Positions 16,951 through 25,516 of a DNA stretch of 64,000 nt are shown piece after piece. Every line of letters begins with the position of its first letter. The first letter of the stretch is position 1. A program made the position numbers and the translations under genes. Under the pieces are notes generated by a model. The model saw only the letters and a program-made list of their open reading frames with translations, did no database searches and was not told the DNA's origin. This DNA comes from Paenibacillus sp. IHBB 10380 (GTDB taxonomy: Bacteria; Bacillota; Bacilli; Paenibacillales; Paenibacillaceae), in NCBI RefSeq assembly GCF_000949425.1, contig NZ_CP010976.1, positions 1,240,001 to 1,304,000 of the forward strand, written 5' to 3'.

Positions 16951-18152
16951 AAATTTTAGTTATTAATGCAGGAAGTTCTTCTTTGAAATATCAATTGTAT
17001 GACATGACAGACGAGTCTGTTCTGGCTAAAGGCCTTGTAGAACGAATTGGAATGGATTCATCTATTATGACTCACAAACCTACGGGTGGTCAGGAAGTTA
17101 CTGAAGTCAAAGAGATTCTGGAGCATACGACTGCAATTCGCAAAGTACTTTCTATGCTAACACATCCAGAACATGGTGTTATCAAGTCAGTGGATGAAAT
17201 ACAGGCTGTAGGTCATCGTGTTGTCCATGGTGGTGAATCGTTTAAGGCTTCTGCTCTTGTTGATAGTAATGCAAAGTCGGAAATTCGGCGCTTGATCGAT
17301 CTAGCACCCCTTCACAATCCTGCGGCGATGATGGGCATAACAGCTTCAGAAACTAATATGCCTGGTACACCTATGGTTGTTGTATTCGATACCGCTTTTC
17401 ATCAAGGGATGCCTGAAAAGGCTTATTTGTATGCCATCCCTAAAGTTCTTTATAACAAATACAAAGTACGCCGTTACGGCTTTCATGGTACTTCACATGA
17501 ATATGTTAGTAAAGCAGCAGCGGAACATCTTGGTCAACCTATCGAAGACTTGAAGATCATTACCTGTCATATCGGAAATGGTGGTAGTGTTACTGCTGTA
17601 CTTGGAGGATGTTCCGTAGATACTTCAATGGGGATGACTCCATTAGAAGGTTTAATGATGGGAACTCGAAGTGGTGATCTTGATCCAGCGGTTGTACCCT
17701 TTGTCATGAACAAAGAAGAATTGACTGTGAATGAAGTGAACTCTATGCTTAATAAACACAGCGGCCTCTTGGCAATATCCGGAGTTAGTAGCGACATGAG
17801 AGAAATTACAGATGGTATGGCCAATGGCGATGCTAATTGTACGCTTGCTTTTGAAATGTATGAGTACCGTTTACGTAAATACATTGGTTCTTATGCTGCA
17901 GCTATGAATGGTGTTGATGTGATTGTATTTACAGCTGGGGTTGGCGAGAATTCCATTGTTGTACGTGAGAAAGTATGTGAGAATTTAACTTATCTTGGAG
18001 TAGAAATTGACGATGCACTGAATGCCATTCGTTCTGGCGAACCACGGTTTATCTCAACAAATAATTCCAAAGTGAAAGTGTTGGTTGTTCCAACAAATGA
18101 AGAATTAATTATTGCACGTGATACTTTCCGCATTGTTAGTGATTCGATATAA
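16947..18152 (+). CDS. ackA: acetate kinase
   Basis: AckA (401 aa) interconverts acetate plus ATP and acetyl phosphate. N-terminal VINAGSSSLKYQLY, VVHGGESF, the VRRYGFHGTSHEYVS signature, IGNGGSVTAV and TAGVGENS are all present. Translation is coupled to the dehydrogenase by ATGA. pta is not in the window. The pair lies where aspB sits in the B. subtilis version of this block. Confidence 0.96.
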   Translation: MKILVINAGSSSLKYQLYDMTDESVLAKGLVERIGMDSSIMTHKPTGGQEVTEVKEILEHTTAIRKVLSMLTHPEHGVIKSVDEIQAVGHRVVHGGESFKASALVDSNAKSEIRRLIDLAPLHNPAAMMGITASETNMPGTPMVVVFDTAFHQGMPEKAYLYAIPKVLYNKYKVRRYGFHGTSHEYVSKAAAEHLGQPIEDLKIITCHIGNGGSVTAVLGGCSVDTSMGMTPLEGLMMGTRSGDLDPAVVPFVMNKEELTVNEVNSMLNKHSGLLAISGVSSDMREITDGMANGDANCTLAFEMYEYRLRKYIGSYAAAMNGVDVIVFTAGVGENSIVVREKVCENLTYLGVEIDDALNAIRSGEPRFISTNNSKVKVLVVPTNEELIIARDTFRIVSDSI

Positions 18153-18210
18153 TATTATAAAATAATGAATTCGTTATATAGAATGATAGTTATAAGGGAG
18201 AGATCAAAGC

Positions 18211-19506
18211 ATGTCCATCAAGAGTGTGATTCGTGATGTGAACCAGCATGTTGGCGAAACAATAACCATCGGAAGCTGGATCAATAACAAACGATCAAGT
18301 GGAAAAATTCAATTTTTGCAATTGCGTGACGGTACTGGATATATTCAAGGTGTTGTTGTAAAGAGTGAGGTTTCAGAGGAAGTGTGGGACGCTGCCAAGA
18401 GTCTAACTCAAGAAAGTTCATTATATGTGACAGGTATTATTCGTGAAGAACCACGAAGTGCATCTGGTTATGAAATGACGGTAACGGGAATCGAAGTGAT
18501 ACATATCACCGAGAACTATCCTATTACTCCGAAAGAGCATGGTGTAGATTTCTTAATGGATCATCGTCATCTATGGCTACGTTCCAATAAACAACGTGCG
18601 ATTCTTGTCATCCGTGCAGAGATTATTCGTTCCGTTCGTCATTTCTTTGACAATAATGGATTTACATTGGTTGACCCACCGATCCTAACTCCGACATCGG
18701 CAGAAGGAACAACAAACCTGTTCCATACGAAATATTTTGATGAAGATGCTTATTTAACTCAAAGCGGTCAATTGTACATGGAAGCTGCTGCAATGGCGCT
18801 AGGCAAAGTCTATTCCTTTGGGCCGACGTTCCGTGCTGAGAAATCCAAAACACGTCGTCACCTTATTGAATTCTGGATGATCGAACCAGAGATGGCTTTT
18901 ACAGATCATGAAGAAAGTCTACGTGTACAAGAGAACTTTATTAGTTATGTTGTACAATCTGTTGTTAAGAATTGTCGTACAGAATTGGAAACAGTAGGTC
19001 GTGATATTTCGAAGCTGGAACAAATTCAGGCACCTTTCCCACGTATAACTTACGATGATGCCATTGAATTTCTACACGGACAAGGTTTCGATATTCCTTG
19101 GGGTGATGACTTCGGTGCACCTCATGAGACTGCAATTGCCCAGAGTTACGACAAGCCTGTTTTTATAACACACTATCCTGCAGGTATCAAATCTTTCTAC
19201 ATGAAGCCCGATCCAACCCGGCCTGAAGTTGTGCTGTGCGCTGATATGATTGCACCAGAGGGATACGGTGAAATTATCGGAGGGTCACAGCGTATTGATG
19301 ACCAAGCATTACTGGAAGAGCGCTTCAACGAACATGGATTGACATTAGAGACTTACCAATGGTACATGGATTTACGCAAATATGGATCAGTACCCCATTC
19401 CGGATTCGGTCTCGGGTTGGAGCGTACTGTAGCATGGATTTGCGGACTTGATCATGTTCGCGAGACGATTGCCTTCCCACGTACGTTGTATCGTCTTTAT
19501 CCTTAA
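18211..19506 (+). CDS. asnS: asparagine--tRNA ligase
   Basis: Class IIb aminoacyl-tRNA synthetase (431 aa) with an N-terminal OB-fold anticodon-binding domain (residues 1-110) and the catalytic core. Motif 2 is [19 protein letters not shown] and motif 3 is [10 protein letters not shown]. The sequence resembles AsnRS rather than AspRS and lacks the AspRS insertion domain. AAGGGAGAG precedes the ATG. No T-box occurs in the 58-base gap from ackA. The order asnS-dnaD is conserved in Bacilli. Confidence 0.95.
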   Translation: MSIKSVIRDVNQHVGETITIGSWINNKRSSGKIQFLQLRDGTGYIQGVVVKSEVSEEVWDAAKSLTQESSLYVTGIIREEPRSASGYEMTVTGIEVIHITENYPITPKEHGVDFLMDHRHLWLRSNKQRAILVIRAEIIRSVRHFFDNNGFTLVDPPILTPTSAEGTTNLFHTKYFDEDAYLTQSGQLYMEAAAMALGKVYSFGPTFRAEKSKTRRHLIEFWMIEPEMAFTDHEESLRVQENFISYVVQSVVKNCRTELETVGRDISKLEQIQAPFPRITYDDAIEFLHGQGFDIPWGDDFGAPHETAIAQSYDKPVFITHYPAGIKSFYMKPDPTRPEVVLCADMIAPEGYGEIIGGSQRIDDQALLEERFNEHGLTLETYQWYMDLRKYGSVPHSGFGLGLERTVAWICGLDHVRETIAFPRTLYRLYP

Positions 19507-19523
19507 GTTAAGAGGTGAGGCTC

Positions 19524-20219
19524 ATGGATAACACGGGATGGAGAACATGGGCTGAGGGAGCTTCATCAGGAATGGGAGCAGGCGTAGCAATATTCCCTTA
19601 TGCTTTGTTCCGTTATTATCGAAGATTGAAGCTGGATGATCGTGAGGTTCTTCTATTGATGCATCTCATGTCTTTCAAGCAAGTGGAAATGAAAGAATTC
19701 CCAACACTTGAAGATATGCAGGAGCTTATAGGAGGAACAACACATGCGATATCATTGAGTCTACAGAAGCTGATGAAGGATGGTTTCTTGAGCATTGATG
19801 AAGAGGTTGATGAGGATCGAGACATTCAGTATGAGCGTTATAACGTTTCAGGTCTCTATGAGAAGCTAAGTATTTGTATGGCGAATGATGCCAAGAATAA
19901 GTTGAAACAAGCCTCTGTGGCACGTGAATCTACGGCCACAGAAGAGCCTGAGAGTGAGCGTAACATATTCAAGATTGTTGAGAAGGAATTTGGGCGTCCT
20001 TTATCTCCGATGGAATGTGAGACAATCTCTGGCTGGCTGGATCAGGACCAATATCCTCATGATCTTATTCTAATGGCACTCAAAGAGGCTGTATTCGCAG
20101 GAAAGGTCCATTTCCGTTATATTGATCGTATTTTGCTGGAGTGGAGCCGCAACCGTGTGAAGAATACTGCAGATGCCAAAGCATATACTCAGAAATTCCG
20201 TAGTAGCGGTAGATCATAA
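19524..20219 (+). CDS. dnaD: DnaD domain primosomal protein
   Basis: A 231-residue replication restart/initiation protein of DnaD type. The N-terminal DDBH1 winged-helix domain mediates oligomerisation and the C-terminal DDBH2 domain carries HFRYIDRILLEWSRNRV, the YxxxIxxxW-type DNA-binding motif. In Bacilli DnaD acts with DnaA, DnaB and DnaC at oriC and at stalled forks. ATG 19524 fits AGAGGTGAGG just upstream better than the GTG at 19515 that is part of that site. nth, which follows dnaD in B. subtilis, is absent here. Confidence 0.92.
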   Translation: MDNTGWRTWAEGASSGMGAGVAIFPYALFRYYRRLKLDDREVLLLMHLMSFKQVEMKEFPTLEDMQELIGGTTHAISLSLQKLMKDGFLSIDEEVDEDRDIQYERYNVSGLYEKLSICMANDAKNKLKQASVARESTATEEPESERNIFKIVEKEFGRPLSPMECETISGWLDQDQYPHDLILMALKEAVFAGKVHFRYIDRILLEWSRNRVKNTADAKAYTQKFRSSGRS

Positions 20220-20233
20220 TTTTAGAAATCTCA

Positions 20234-20266
20234 AGAACGTTTCCTTAATAAGGAAACGTTCTTTCT
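20234..20266 (+). terminator. terminator after dnaD
   Basis: AGAACGTTTCCTT pairs with AAGGAAACGTTCTT around a short loop and is followed by a T-rich run. It closes the asnS-dnaD transcript and marks the end of the Bacillus-like block. Confidence 0.88.
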
Positions 20267-20287
20267 AAATTATTTGATAGTTTTGAA

Positions 20288-20317
20288 TTGACATGAATAT
20301 GTGATTTATCATATGAT
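20288..20317 (+). promoter_or_regulatory. SigA-type promoter for the EamA gene
   Basis: TTGACA (20288-20293) and TATGAT (20312-20317) are separated by 18 bases, about 170 bases upstream of the transporter start. Confidence 0.6.
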
Positions 20318-20359
20318 AAGATTCTGTTTGATATTTTATTATAAGTAAATAACTCAAAC

Positions 20360-20448
20360 TCCATCCTTGTATGGAGTGGCGGAATTTTGTCAGAGATATA
20401 ATCTTTGGTTTCAATCGCCCCTTGTCTTCAATGACAAGGGGCTTTCTT
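20360..20448 (+). promoter_or_regulatory. structured leader with terminator-like hairpin
   Basis: Two hairpins lie between the promoter and the EamA gene: ACTCCAT/ATGGAGT near 20360, and a 10-bp stem GCCCCTTGTC/GACAAGGGGC (20417-20442) followed by TTTCTT. GGCGG at about 20378 could pair with the CGCC that begins the second stem. The layout suggests attenuation. I do not recognise a known riboswitch class. Confidence 0.45.
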
Positions 20449-20485
20449 ACGTAATTTGTTCTAATAGAAAGGGAAGTGTTCAACG

Positions 20486-21406
20486 TTGAATATTAAGTTA
20501 CTGAAGTACTCTTTATTAGTTTTTTTAGGTGCATGTAGTTATGGCGTTCTATCTACGATCATAAAGCTTGGAATTAAAGGCGGATTTACGATGCAGGAAT
20601 TAGTAGGAGGGCAATACTTTTTTGGTTGGTGTATTTTGTTACTATTAGTCTTGTTATTTTCCCGAAAAAGACTCGGGTTAAAAATAGTCTTTTCTTTATT
20701 TGGAGCTGGAATCACAACCAGTTTAACAGGCATATTCTACGGGTTAGCGGTTGAGCAGTTGCCCGCCTCGATTGCGGTTGTGCTCTTATTCCAATTTACT
20801 TGGATTGGTGTTATTCTTGAGGCCGTGGCAGATAGAAGATTTCCTAGTCGAGGGAAGTTGCTGTCGATGGCTATACTTCTTGTTGGGACACTGTTAGCTG
20901 GGGGCGTTTTTGAGCCTAGCGAAGGTGAAATAACGACAAGCGGTATCATTTTTGGCTTAATATCAGCGGTAACATTTGCTTTATATATTTTTGTAAGTGG
21001 GAGAGTAGCTACAGAAGTACCTGTAATTAATAAAAGTTTGTATATGATTACAAGTGCATTCATCATGGTTATGATCGTTTTCTCACCTTCATTTATTTAT
21101 GACGGAGCTATTCCAAATGGACTTTGGAAATACGGTATCCCGTTAGGATTGCTCGGAATTATTATTCCTGTCATTTTCTTTTCTATCGGTGTCCCAAAAG
21201 TAGGTTCAGGTCTAGCAACGATTCTAGGTGCAGCGGAATTACCAGCAGCTGTAGTGGCCTCCGTGTTAGTTCTACAAGAACACGTATCAGCGCTTCGCTG
21301 GGTCGGAATTATCGTTGTTATGATCGGAATTGCTGCCCCGCAAATATTACCGATGTGGACAAGAAAAGATTCACCCAGGGCATCTCTCTACAAGGTAGAG
21401 CTTTAG
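20486..21406 (+). CDS. EamA/DMT-superfamily transporter
   Basis: A 306-residue protein with about ten transmembrane segments in two EamA halves (roughly 5-140 and 150-295), typical of drug/metabolite exporters. The N-terminal GACSYGVLSTIIKLG and the GAAELPAAVVASVLVLQE segment before the last helices are family-like. It starts at TTG 20486 after GGGAAG. Substrate is unknown. It is monocistronic, with its own promoter and structured leader, so expression may respond to its substrate. Confidence 0.85.
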   Translation: MNIKLLKYSLLVFLGACSYGVLSTIIKLGIKGGFTMQELVGGQYFFGWCILLLLVLLFSRKRLGLKIVFSLFGAGITTSLTGIFYGLAVEQLPASIAVVLLFQFTWIGVILEAVADRRFPSRGKLLSMAILLVGTLLAGGVFEPSEGEITTSGIIFGLISAVTFALYIFVSGRVATEVPVINKSLYMITSAFIMVMIVFSPSFIYDGAIPNGLWKYGIPLGLLGIIIPVIFFSIGVPKVGSGLATILGAAELPAAVVASVLVLQEHVSALRWVGIIVVMIGIAAPQILPMWTRKDSPRASLYKVEL

Positions 21407-21705
21407 GTTACAAATAGGCATCGATAAATGATAGGGTCCCTCAGGTCGTTCAATTCTTCATGAATTGACGATAATGAACTCTACGAGCTGATATTCTAGT
21501 AAGGAAATTTATACTTCAATAACAATGAACTAGTCGAACACTTTATGTTGTGTTGTGACTGGTTCTTTGTTTAATAAGAAATAAGAAAGAACAGTTTAAA
21601 ACTTATTTCAAAGTCAAAGGAATCGTTATAATTATTTTTTTGCAAAAACATGCAGTGTAATGAAAATACGATGCGTCTATTAATAATGGGAAGGAGAGGA
21701 GAACT
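21407..21705 (+). other. intergenic region before the sigma-factor operon
   Basis: No gene seen. It holds a small hairpin (TTCAATTC/GAATTGA near 21450) and the phrase ATGTTGTGTTGTGACT near 21545, similar to one in the panB leader near 4584. GGAAGGAGAGGAG (21689-21701) is the ribosome site for the sigma factor. Confidence 0.4.
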
Positions 21706-22254
21706 ATTGACGAGGATATCATAATAGAGAATATTCGCCAGGGAGATATGAGCGGCTTCCGTGTCATCGTGGATCGATATAATAGGCATATCTTTCAGAT
21801 TACCTATTCGGTATTACATGACGTTAAGGATGCCGAGGATGCTGCGCAGGAAACTTTTATCCAGATCTATAGATCTCTTCCTCAGTACCGCTCCCAAGGC
21901 TTCAAATCTTGGATTTCTAGGATTGCATTGAATAAAGCTATAGATCTTAAACGGAAAAAAACGAGGCATAGTGAGCACACAATCACCTCTGTCATTGAGA
22001 TGGAGACAATACCGTCCAATGAGGAAGGTCCTTTATCGCTCACTATTCGTAAAGAGAAACATCGGCTACTTAAGGATAAACTGAAACAATTACCTGATAA
22101 TCATAAACAAGTTCTGTCAGCTTATTATCTAGAAGAGAAAAGTTATGAACAGATTGCTCTAGAGCTTCAGGTGACCAAGAATACGGTAGAGTCTAAGTTA
22201 TATCGAGCGAAACAGTGGATTCGAAAGAAATGGAAGGAGGAGGATTGGAAGTGA
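21706..22254 (+). CDS. ECF-type RNA polymerase sigma factor
   Basis: About 182 residues from a proposed ATT start, or 168 from ATG 21748. Region 2 carries DVKDAEDAAQETFIQIYRSL and region 4 carries LPDNHKQVLSAYYLEEKSYEQIA with an HTH (VTKNTVESKLYRAK). The residues before ATG 21748 (DEDIIIENIRQGD) are standard ECF N-terminal sequence, and a very strong GGAAGGAGAGGAG site lies just upstream of 21706, so the ATG looks internal. It ends in a GTGA overlap with the next gene. It should direct polymerase to a small regulon, probably including this operon. Confidence 0.88.
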   Translation: MDEDIIIENIRQGDMSGFRVIVDRYNRHIFQITYSVLHDVKDAEDAAQETFIQIYRSLPQYRSQGFKSWISRIALNKAIDLKRKKTRHSEHTITSVIEMETIPSNEEGPLSLTIRKEKHRLLKDKLKQLPDNHKQVLSAYYLEEKSYEQIALELQVTKNTVESKLYRAKQWIRKKWKEEDWK

Positions 22255-22697
22255 ACCCTATGACAACCAGCACCAAGAGACAATGGGCTCAGAATTATAT
22301 AACGGGCATAGCTAACAAAGAGGAGCAACAAATTTGGGAAGTGCTGTTGATAGATGATCCCGAGGCACTGGAAATACATATGCAGTTGTTGACTTGTGAA
22401 GAATTGCAGCTTCCAGATCTAGAATATCCCTCTCAATTTACCGATACAGTCATGAATCAGCTACCTAAGGAACCTTATTGCAAGGCTCCAATTTCGTCGG
22501 AATCGAAGCGCCGCTGGTATGAGCACTCCTTCGTCCATTACGCTGTAGCTGCTTGTCTGACAGTGATTTTCCTTTCTACAGGCTTATTCGATAAGGTCAT
22601 GTATCCGGATTTAAGTACACAGGATACTTATGAGGGTGTCTCTTTTAGTAATCAGATGATGAATATTACGATCAATTGGTTGGATCAATTCAAATAA
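22251..22697 (+). CDS. probable membrane-bound anti-sigma factor
   Basis: A 148-residue protein starting at GTG 22251, overlapping the sigma stop codon by 4 bp, with GGAAGGAGGAGG upstream. Residues about 1-85 are cytoplasmic and acidic. One transmembrane helix follows (FVHYAVAACLTVIFLSTGL) and then a short external tail. Translational coupling to an ECF sigma factor and single-span topology are the usual features of an anti-sigma factor. No zinc-type HxxxCxxC motif is seen, so the class is uncertain. Confidence 0.65.
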   Translation: MNPMTTSTKRQWAQNYITGIANKEEQQIWEVLLIDDPEALEIHMQLLTCEELQLPDLEYPSQFTDTVMNQLPKEPYCKAPISSESKRRWYEHSFVHYAVAACLTVIFLSTGLFDKVMYPDLSTQDTYEGVSFSNQMMNITINWLDQFK

Positions 22698-22730
22698 TTA
22701 GTTTGAAAATTAATGGAAAGGTTGGTTGAT

Positions 22731-23843
22731 ATGAAGCCTAATCATAATAAGATATTAGCTTTAATGTTAAATGTAGTGCCGGGCCTGGGACATTATTATT
22801 TAGGGAGAAAAGGCAGAGCTGTTATATATCCCTTCTTGTTTTTCGGAAGTATTATTTTAGGATTTATGATGTATTTTGCTAGTAATGGTGAAGAGATGAT
22901 TCTATTTCTCACGGCTGTTATAGCGTTGTTCTTCTGGGGAATCAATATGCTTGATTTGCTGATCTCACTTCTTAGACAACAACCTAATTATATACCTGAG
23001 ATGCCATTGGATTATGGTATGCCACCTCAATATGAATCCCATGTCCGAAGTGGAGAAAGTGAACGGTTCTATACGATTTTGTTATCCTTTATTCCTGGTT
23101 TGGGACATTTACAATTGGGTCTAATGCAGCGGGGGTTATCCTTCTTAGTCGCTTTCTTCGGTCTTTTGACGATTATGCTGTTCGTGACAGGGTTAACCAG
23201 TCAGTCTATATTTCTGCTGTTTCTAGGCGTGTTGCCGATTATATGGCTTTATTGTATGTTTGACGCTGTTCAACAGGTGCATCGCAAGCAAGCTGGAGAG
23301 GTATTGGTGGATAGAACCTTATTTGAGGAATTTGAATCGGGCCGTGAGGTAGGTAAGCGAAGTAAAATATTAGCGACATTGCTGTCAGCCTTTCCTGGAG
23401 CTGGGCATATGTATGTTGGTTTGCAGAAGCGTGGTTTGCAACTGATGATATTATTTCTGGGCTCCATTTATATTCTAGACATTCTTAGGCTCTCGGTGTT
23501 CCTATTTCTCATTCCTGTGATTTGGTTCTTCAGTTTCTTTGATGCCTTACAGCAGATTAGTCGGTATGGAAGAGAACCTATGCAAGATCGTCCGCTGATT
23601 GATGGAATTGAGAACCATCGAAGATGGATTGGTATTGTGTTGTTAGGTTGTGGAATATATTATATAAGTAGCTCTCTAATTATTCCTTTGTTCGAATCAT
23701 GGTTTCCTGACTGGCATATTGAGTATAGGGTACGAACATATATGAGGACATTTATTGTATCCCTATTGCTCCTTGCAGGTGGAATTAAATTGTTGCTAGA
23801 TAATAAGACGAAGAAGAAACAGGAAAGCAGACTACGGCGCTAG
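22731..23843 (+). CDS. membrane protein with three TM2-like PGxGHxxxG repeats
   Basis: A 370-residue membrane protein built from three units of about 100 residues. Each starts with a glycine-rich turn: PGLGHYYLG (17-25), PGLGHLQLG (122-130) and PGAGHMYVG (222-230), followed by two to three transmembrane helices. Units 2 and 3 end with FDAVQQ and FDALQQ. The turn resembles the TM2 domain. Two further helices lie near the C-terminus, which is strongly basic. ATG 22731 is favoured by GGAAAGG ten bases upstream. Function is unknown; its place behind an ECF sigma/anti-sigma pair suggests an envelope role. Confidence 0.75.
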   Translation: MKPNHNKILALMLNVVPGLGHYYLGRKGRAVIYPFLFFGSIILGFMMYFASNGEEMILFLTAVIALFFWGINMLDLLISLLRQQPNYIPEMPLDYGMPPQYESHVRSGESERFYTILLSFIPGLGHLQLGLMQRGLSFLVAFFGLLTIMLFVTGLTSQSIFLLFLGVLPIIWLYCMFDAVQQVHRKQAGEVLVDRTLFEEFESGREVGKRSKILATLLSAFPGAGHMYVGLQKRGLQLMILFLGSIYILDILRLSVFLFLIPVIWFFSFFDALQQISRYGREPMQDRPLIDGIENHRRWIGIVLLGCGIYYISSSLIIPLFESWFPDWHIEYRVRTYMRTFIVSLLLLAGGIKLLLDNKTKKKQESRLRR

Positions 23844-23874
23844 TGTGACACAACAGGATTAAAGGAGGAATTCA

Positions 23875-24750
23875 ATGTACAGAGTATTGGTCATGGGTGG
23901 AACTCGTTTCTTTGGCAAAAGATTAGTTCAATTACTGTTGGACGATGGAGCGGAAGTCACCATCGCGACGAGAGGTCAAACTGTGGATTCCTTTGGAGAT
24001 ACTGTGAAACGGCTTGTTGTGGATCGTGAAAGCTATGAGTCATTAGCCAAGGCAGTAGAAGGCCGTGACTGGGACCTTATTTATGATAATATATGTTATT
24101 CACCACAAGATGCTATGAATGCCTGCGAGATTTTTGCAGGTAAAGTCAAGAGATATATCTATACGTCTAGTATGTCTGTCTATGAGTCATTGTCTGTGAA
24201 CAAGAAAGAAGAGGAATTCGATCCATACCCACTTCCAATTCAGATGGGAAAGCGAATGGATTTCGATTATGGAACTGCTAAAGGGTTAGCTGAAGCTGTA
24301 TTTGCACAACGAGCTACTTTTCCTGTCTGCAGTGTACGGTTCACCTTCGTATTAGGAATCGATGACTACACTCGGCGTGTAGAATTCCATATTGATCGAG
24401 TGAAGAGGGGTATACCGATTGGAATCCCGAATATGGATGCCAAGATTAACTTCATTAGCTCAGACGAGGCCGCTGAACTGTTGTTATGGCTCAAGGATCA
24501 TAAGATAGAAGGTCCTCTGAACGCGTGCTCAACAGGTGCTATCTCGTTAGCGGAGTTAATATCCTCTATTGAACAAGAGGTCGGGAAGAAAGCAATTATT
24601 GTACCTCGTACTTCTCAGGAGAATATGTCACCTTACGGGGTAGAGCGTACCTTAACGATTAATAATGGCAAGGCAACCCAAGCGGGGTTTGCATTTCAGC
24701 CTTTACATTCATGGTTTCCAATATTGCTGAGACAACTTGTGCTATCTTAG
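23875..24750 (+). CDS. NAD-dependent epimerase/dehydratase family protein
   Basis: A 291-residue extended SDR protein. The Rossmann loop is VMGGTRFFGKRLV, a TRxFGK variant of GxxGxxG. Catalytic-type residues appear in YTSSMSVYES and DYGTAKGLAEA (Y-x3-K). The substrate is not evident; nucleotide-sugar epimerases and mRNA-binding plant relatives share this variant loop. AAAGGAGG precedes the ATG. It is 31 bases after the membrane-repeat gene and likely the last gene of the sigma-factor operon. Confidence 0.82.
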   Translation: MYRVLVMGGTRFFGKRLVQLLLDDGAEVTIATRGQTVDSFGDTVKRLVVDRESYESLAKAVEGRDWDLIYDNICYSPQDAMNACEIFAGKVKRYIYTSSMSVYESLSVNKKEEEFDPYPLPIQMGKRMDFDYGTAKGLAEAVFAQRATFPVCSVRFTFVLGIDDYTRRVEFHIDRVKRGIPIGIPNMDAKINFISSDEAAELLLWLKDHKIEGPLNACSTGAISLAELISSIEQEVGKKAIIVPRTSQENMSPYGVERTLTINNGKATQAGFAFQPLHSWFPILLRQLVLS

Positions 24751-24778
24751 ATGTATTTCCGCTATAAGGACTCGATAA

Positions 24779-24823
24779 AAAAACCTCCAAGCCCACTTTT
24801 ATAGTGGTTTTGGAGGTTTTTAG
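24779..24823. terminator. bidirectional terminator between convergent genes
   Basis: AAAAACCTCCAA pairs with TTGGAGGTTTTT, with an inner CCCAC...GTGG stem. A and T tracts on both sides serve the + strand epimerase gene and the - strand mtnB. Confidence 0.88.
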
Positions 24824-24859
24824 TTTAATGTCTGGAATATTCTCTTTTAAATTATTTGT

Positions 24860-25516
24860 TTATCTTTTAGGTACATTCTGAAGAAGTAAACTACGGTATA
24901 AATATTCGAAGATAAATTCAAATGACTCCAAATGTTTCTTGGCTTCAAAAGCGTTCTTACCCCACGCATATATTCCATGATTACGTAAAAGGATACCTGG
25001 GACTGCAGGGTTAAGCACACCTTCAACTTCAGCGGCAATCCGTGGGATATCTGCATAATTAGGAAGGACCGGAATAGAAATGGCAGCATCTTCTTCCCAA
25101 ATATTGAAGGCTTTAATAAGTTCAATTCCTTGAGCTGTTACAAAACCACCGTTACCCATCCACTCACTGATAAGGTTATTGAAGACGGTATGTACATGGA
25201 ATACCGCACTACATCCCGTTAGACGGTAAATTTCACAATGAATAAGAGTTTCAGCACTGGGTTTCAGGAGTGTATTCTCGCAAGGGTGACCCGCATGATC
25301 AACGAATAAAAAGTCCTCTGGGGTGTTCTTAGATTTGTCTTTGCCACTTGAAGTAACAGCGAAATAAAATTGTTCTGGACTATAATCACCAACACGCATG
25401 GATAGATTACCGCTAGTTCCGGGGAAGAGCATGCGCTCGGCTAGTTGATTTTTAACTTTACGAAGATCGCTAATAACCTCTTGTTTCTGTTCTAAGGTGA
25501 TATTTACAAAGCTCAT
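24860..25516 (-). CDS. mtnB: methylthioribulose-1-phosphate dehydratase
   Basis: MtnB (218 aa) is a zinc class II aldolase-fold enzyme that dehydrates methylthioribulose-1-phosphate in methionine salvage. GTSGNLSMRVGD at the N-terminus binds phosphate; Zn ligands are in FHVHTVFNN and LLRNHGIYAWG. It begins directly after the mtnX stop codon and is the last gene of the minus-strand proline/salvage operon. mtnD, which follows in B. subtilis, is not next to it here. Confidence 0.93.
   Translation of the reverse strand: MSFVNITLEQKQEVISDLRKVKNQLAERMLFPGTSGNLSMRVGDYSPEQFYFAVTSSGKDKSKNTPEDFLFVDHAGHPCENTLLKPSAETLIHCEIYRLTGCSAVFHVHTVFNNLISEWMGNGGFVTAQGIELIKAFNIWEEDAAISIPVLPNYADIPRIAAEVEGVLNPAVPGILLRNHGIYAWGKNAFEAKKHLESFEFIFEYLYRSLLLQNVPKR

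Noticed and set aside
16950..18211. Rex operator near ackA
   Set aside because: I looked for TTGTG-N8-CACAA near the dehydrogenase, ackA and rex and found no convincing site.
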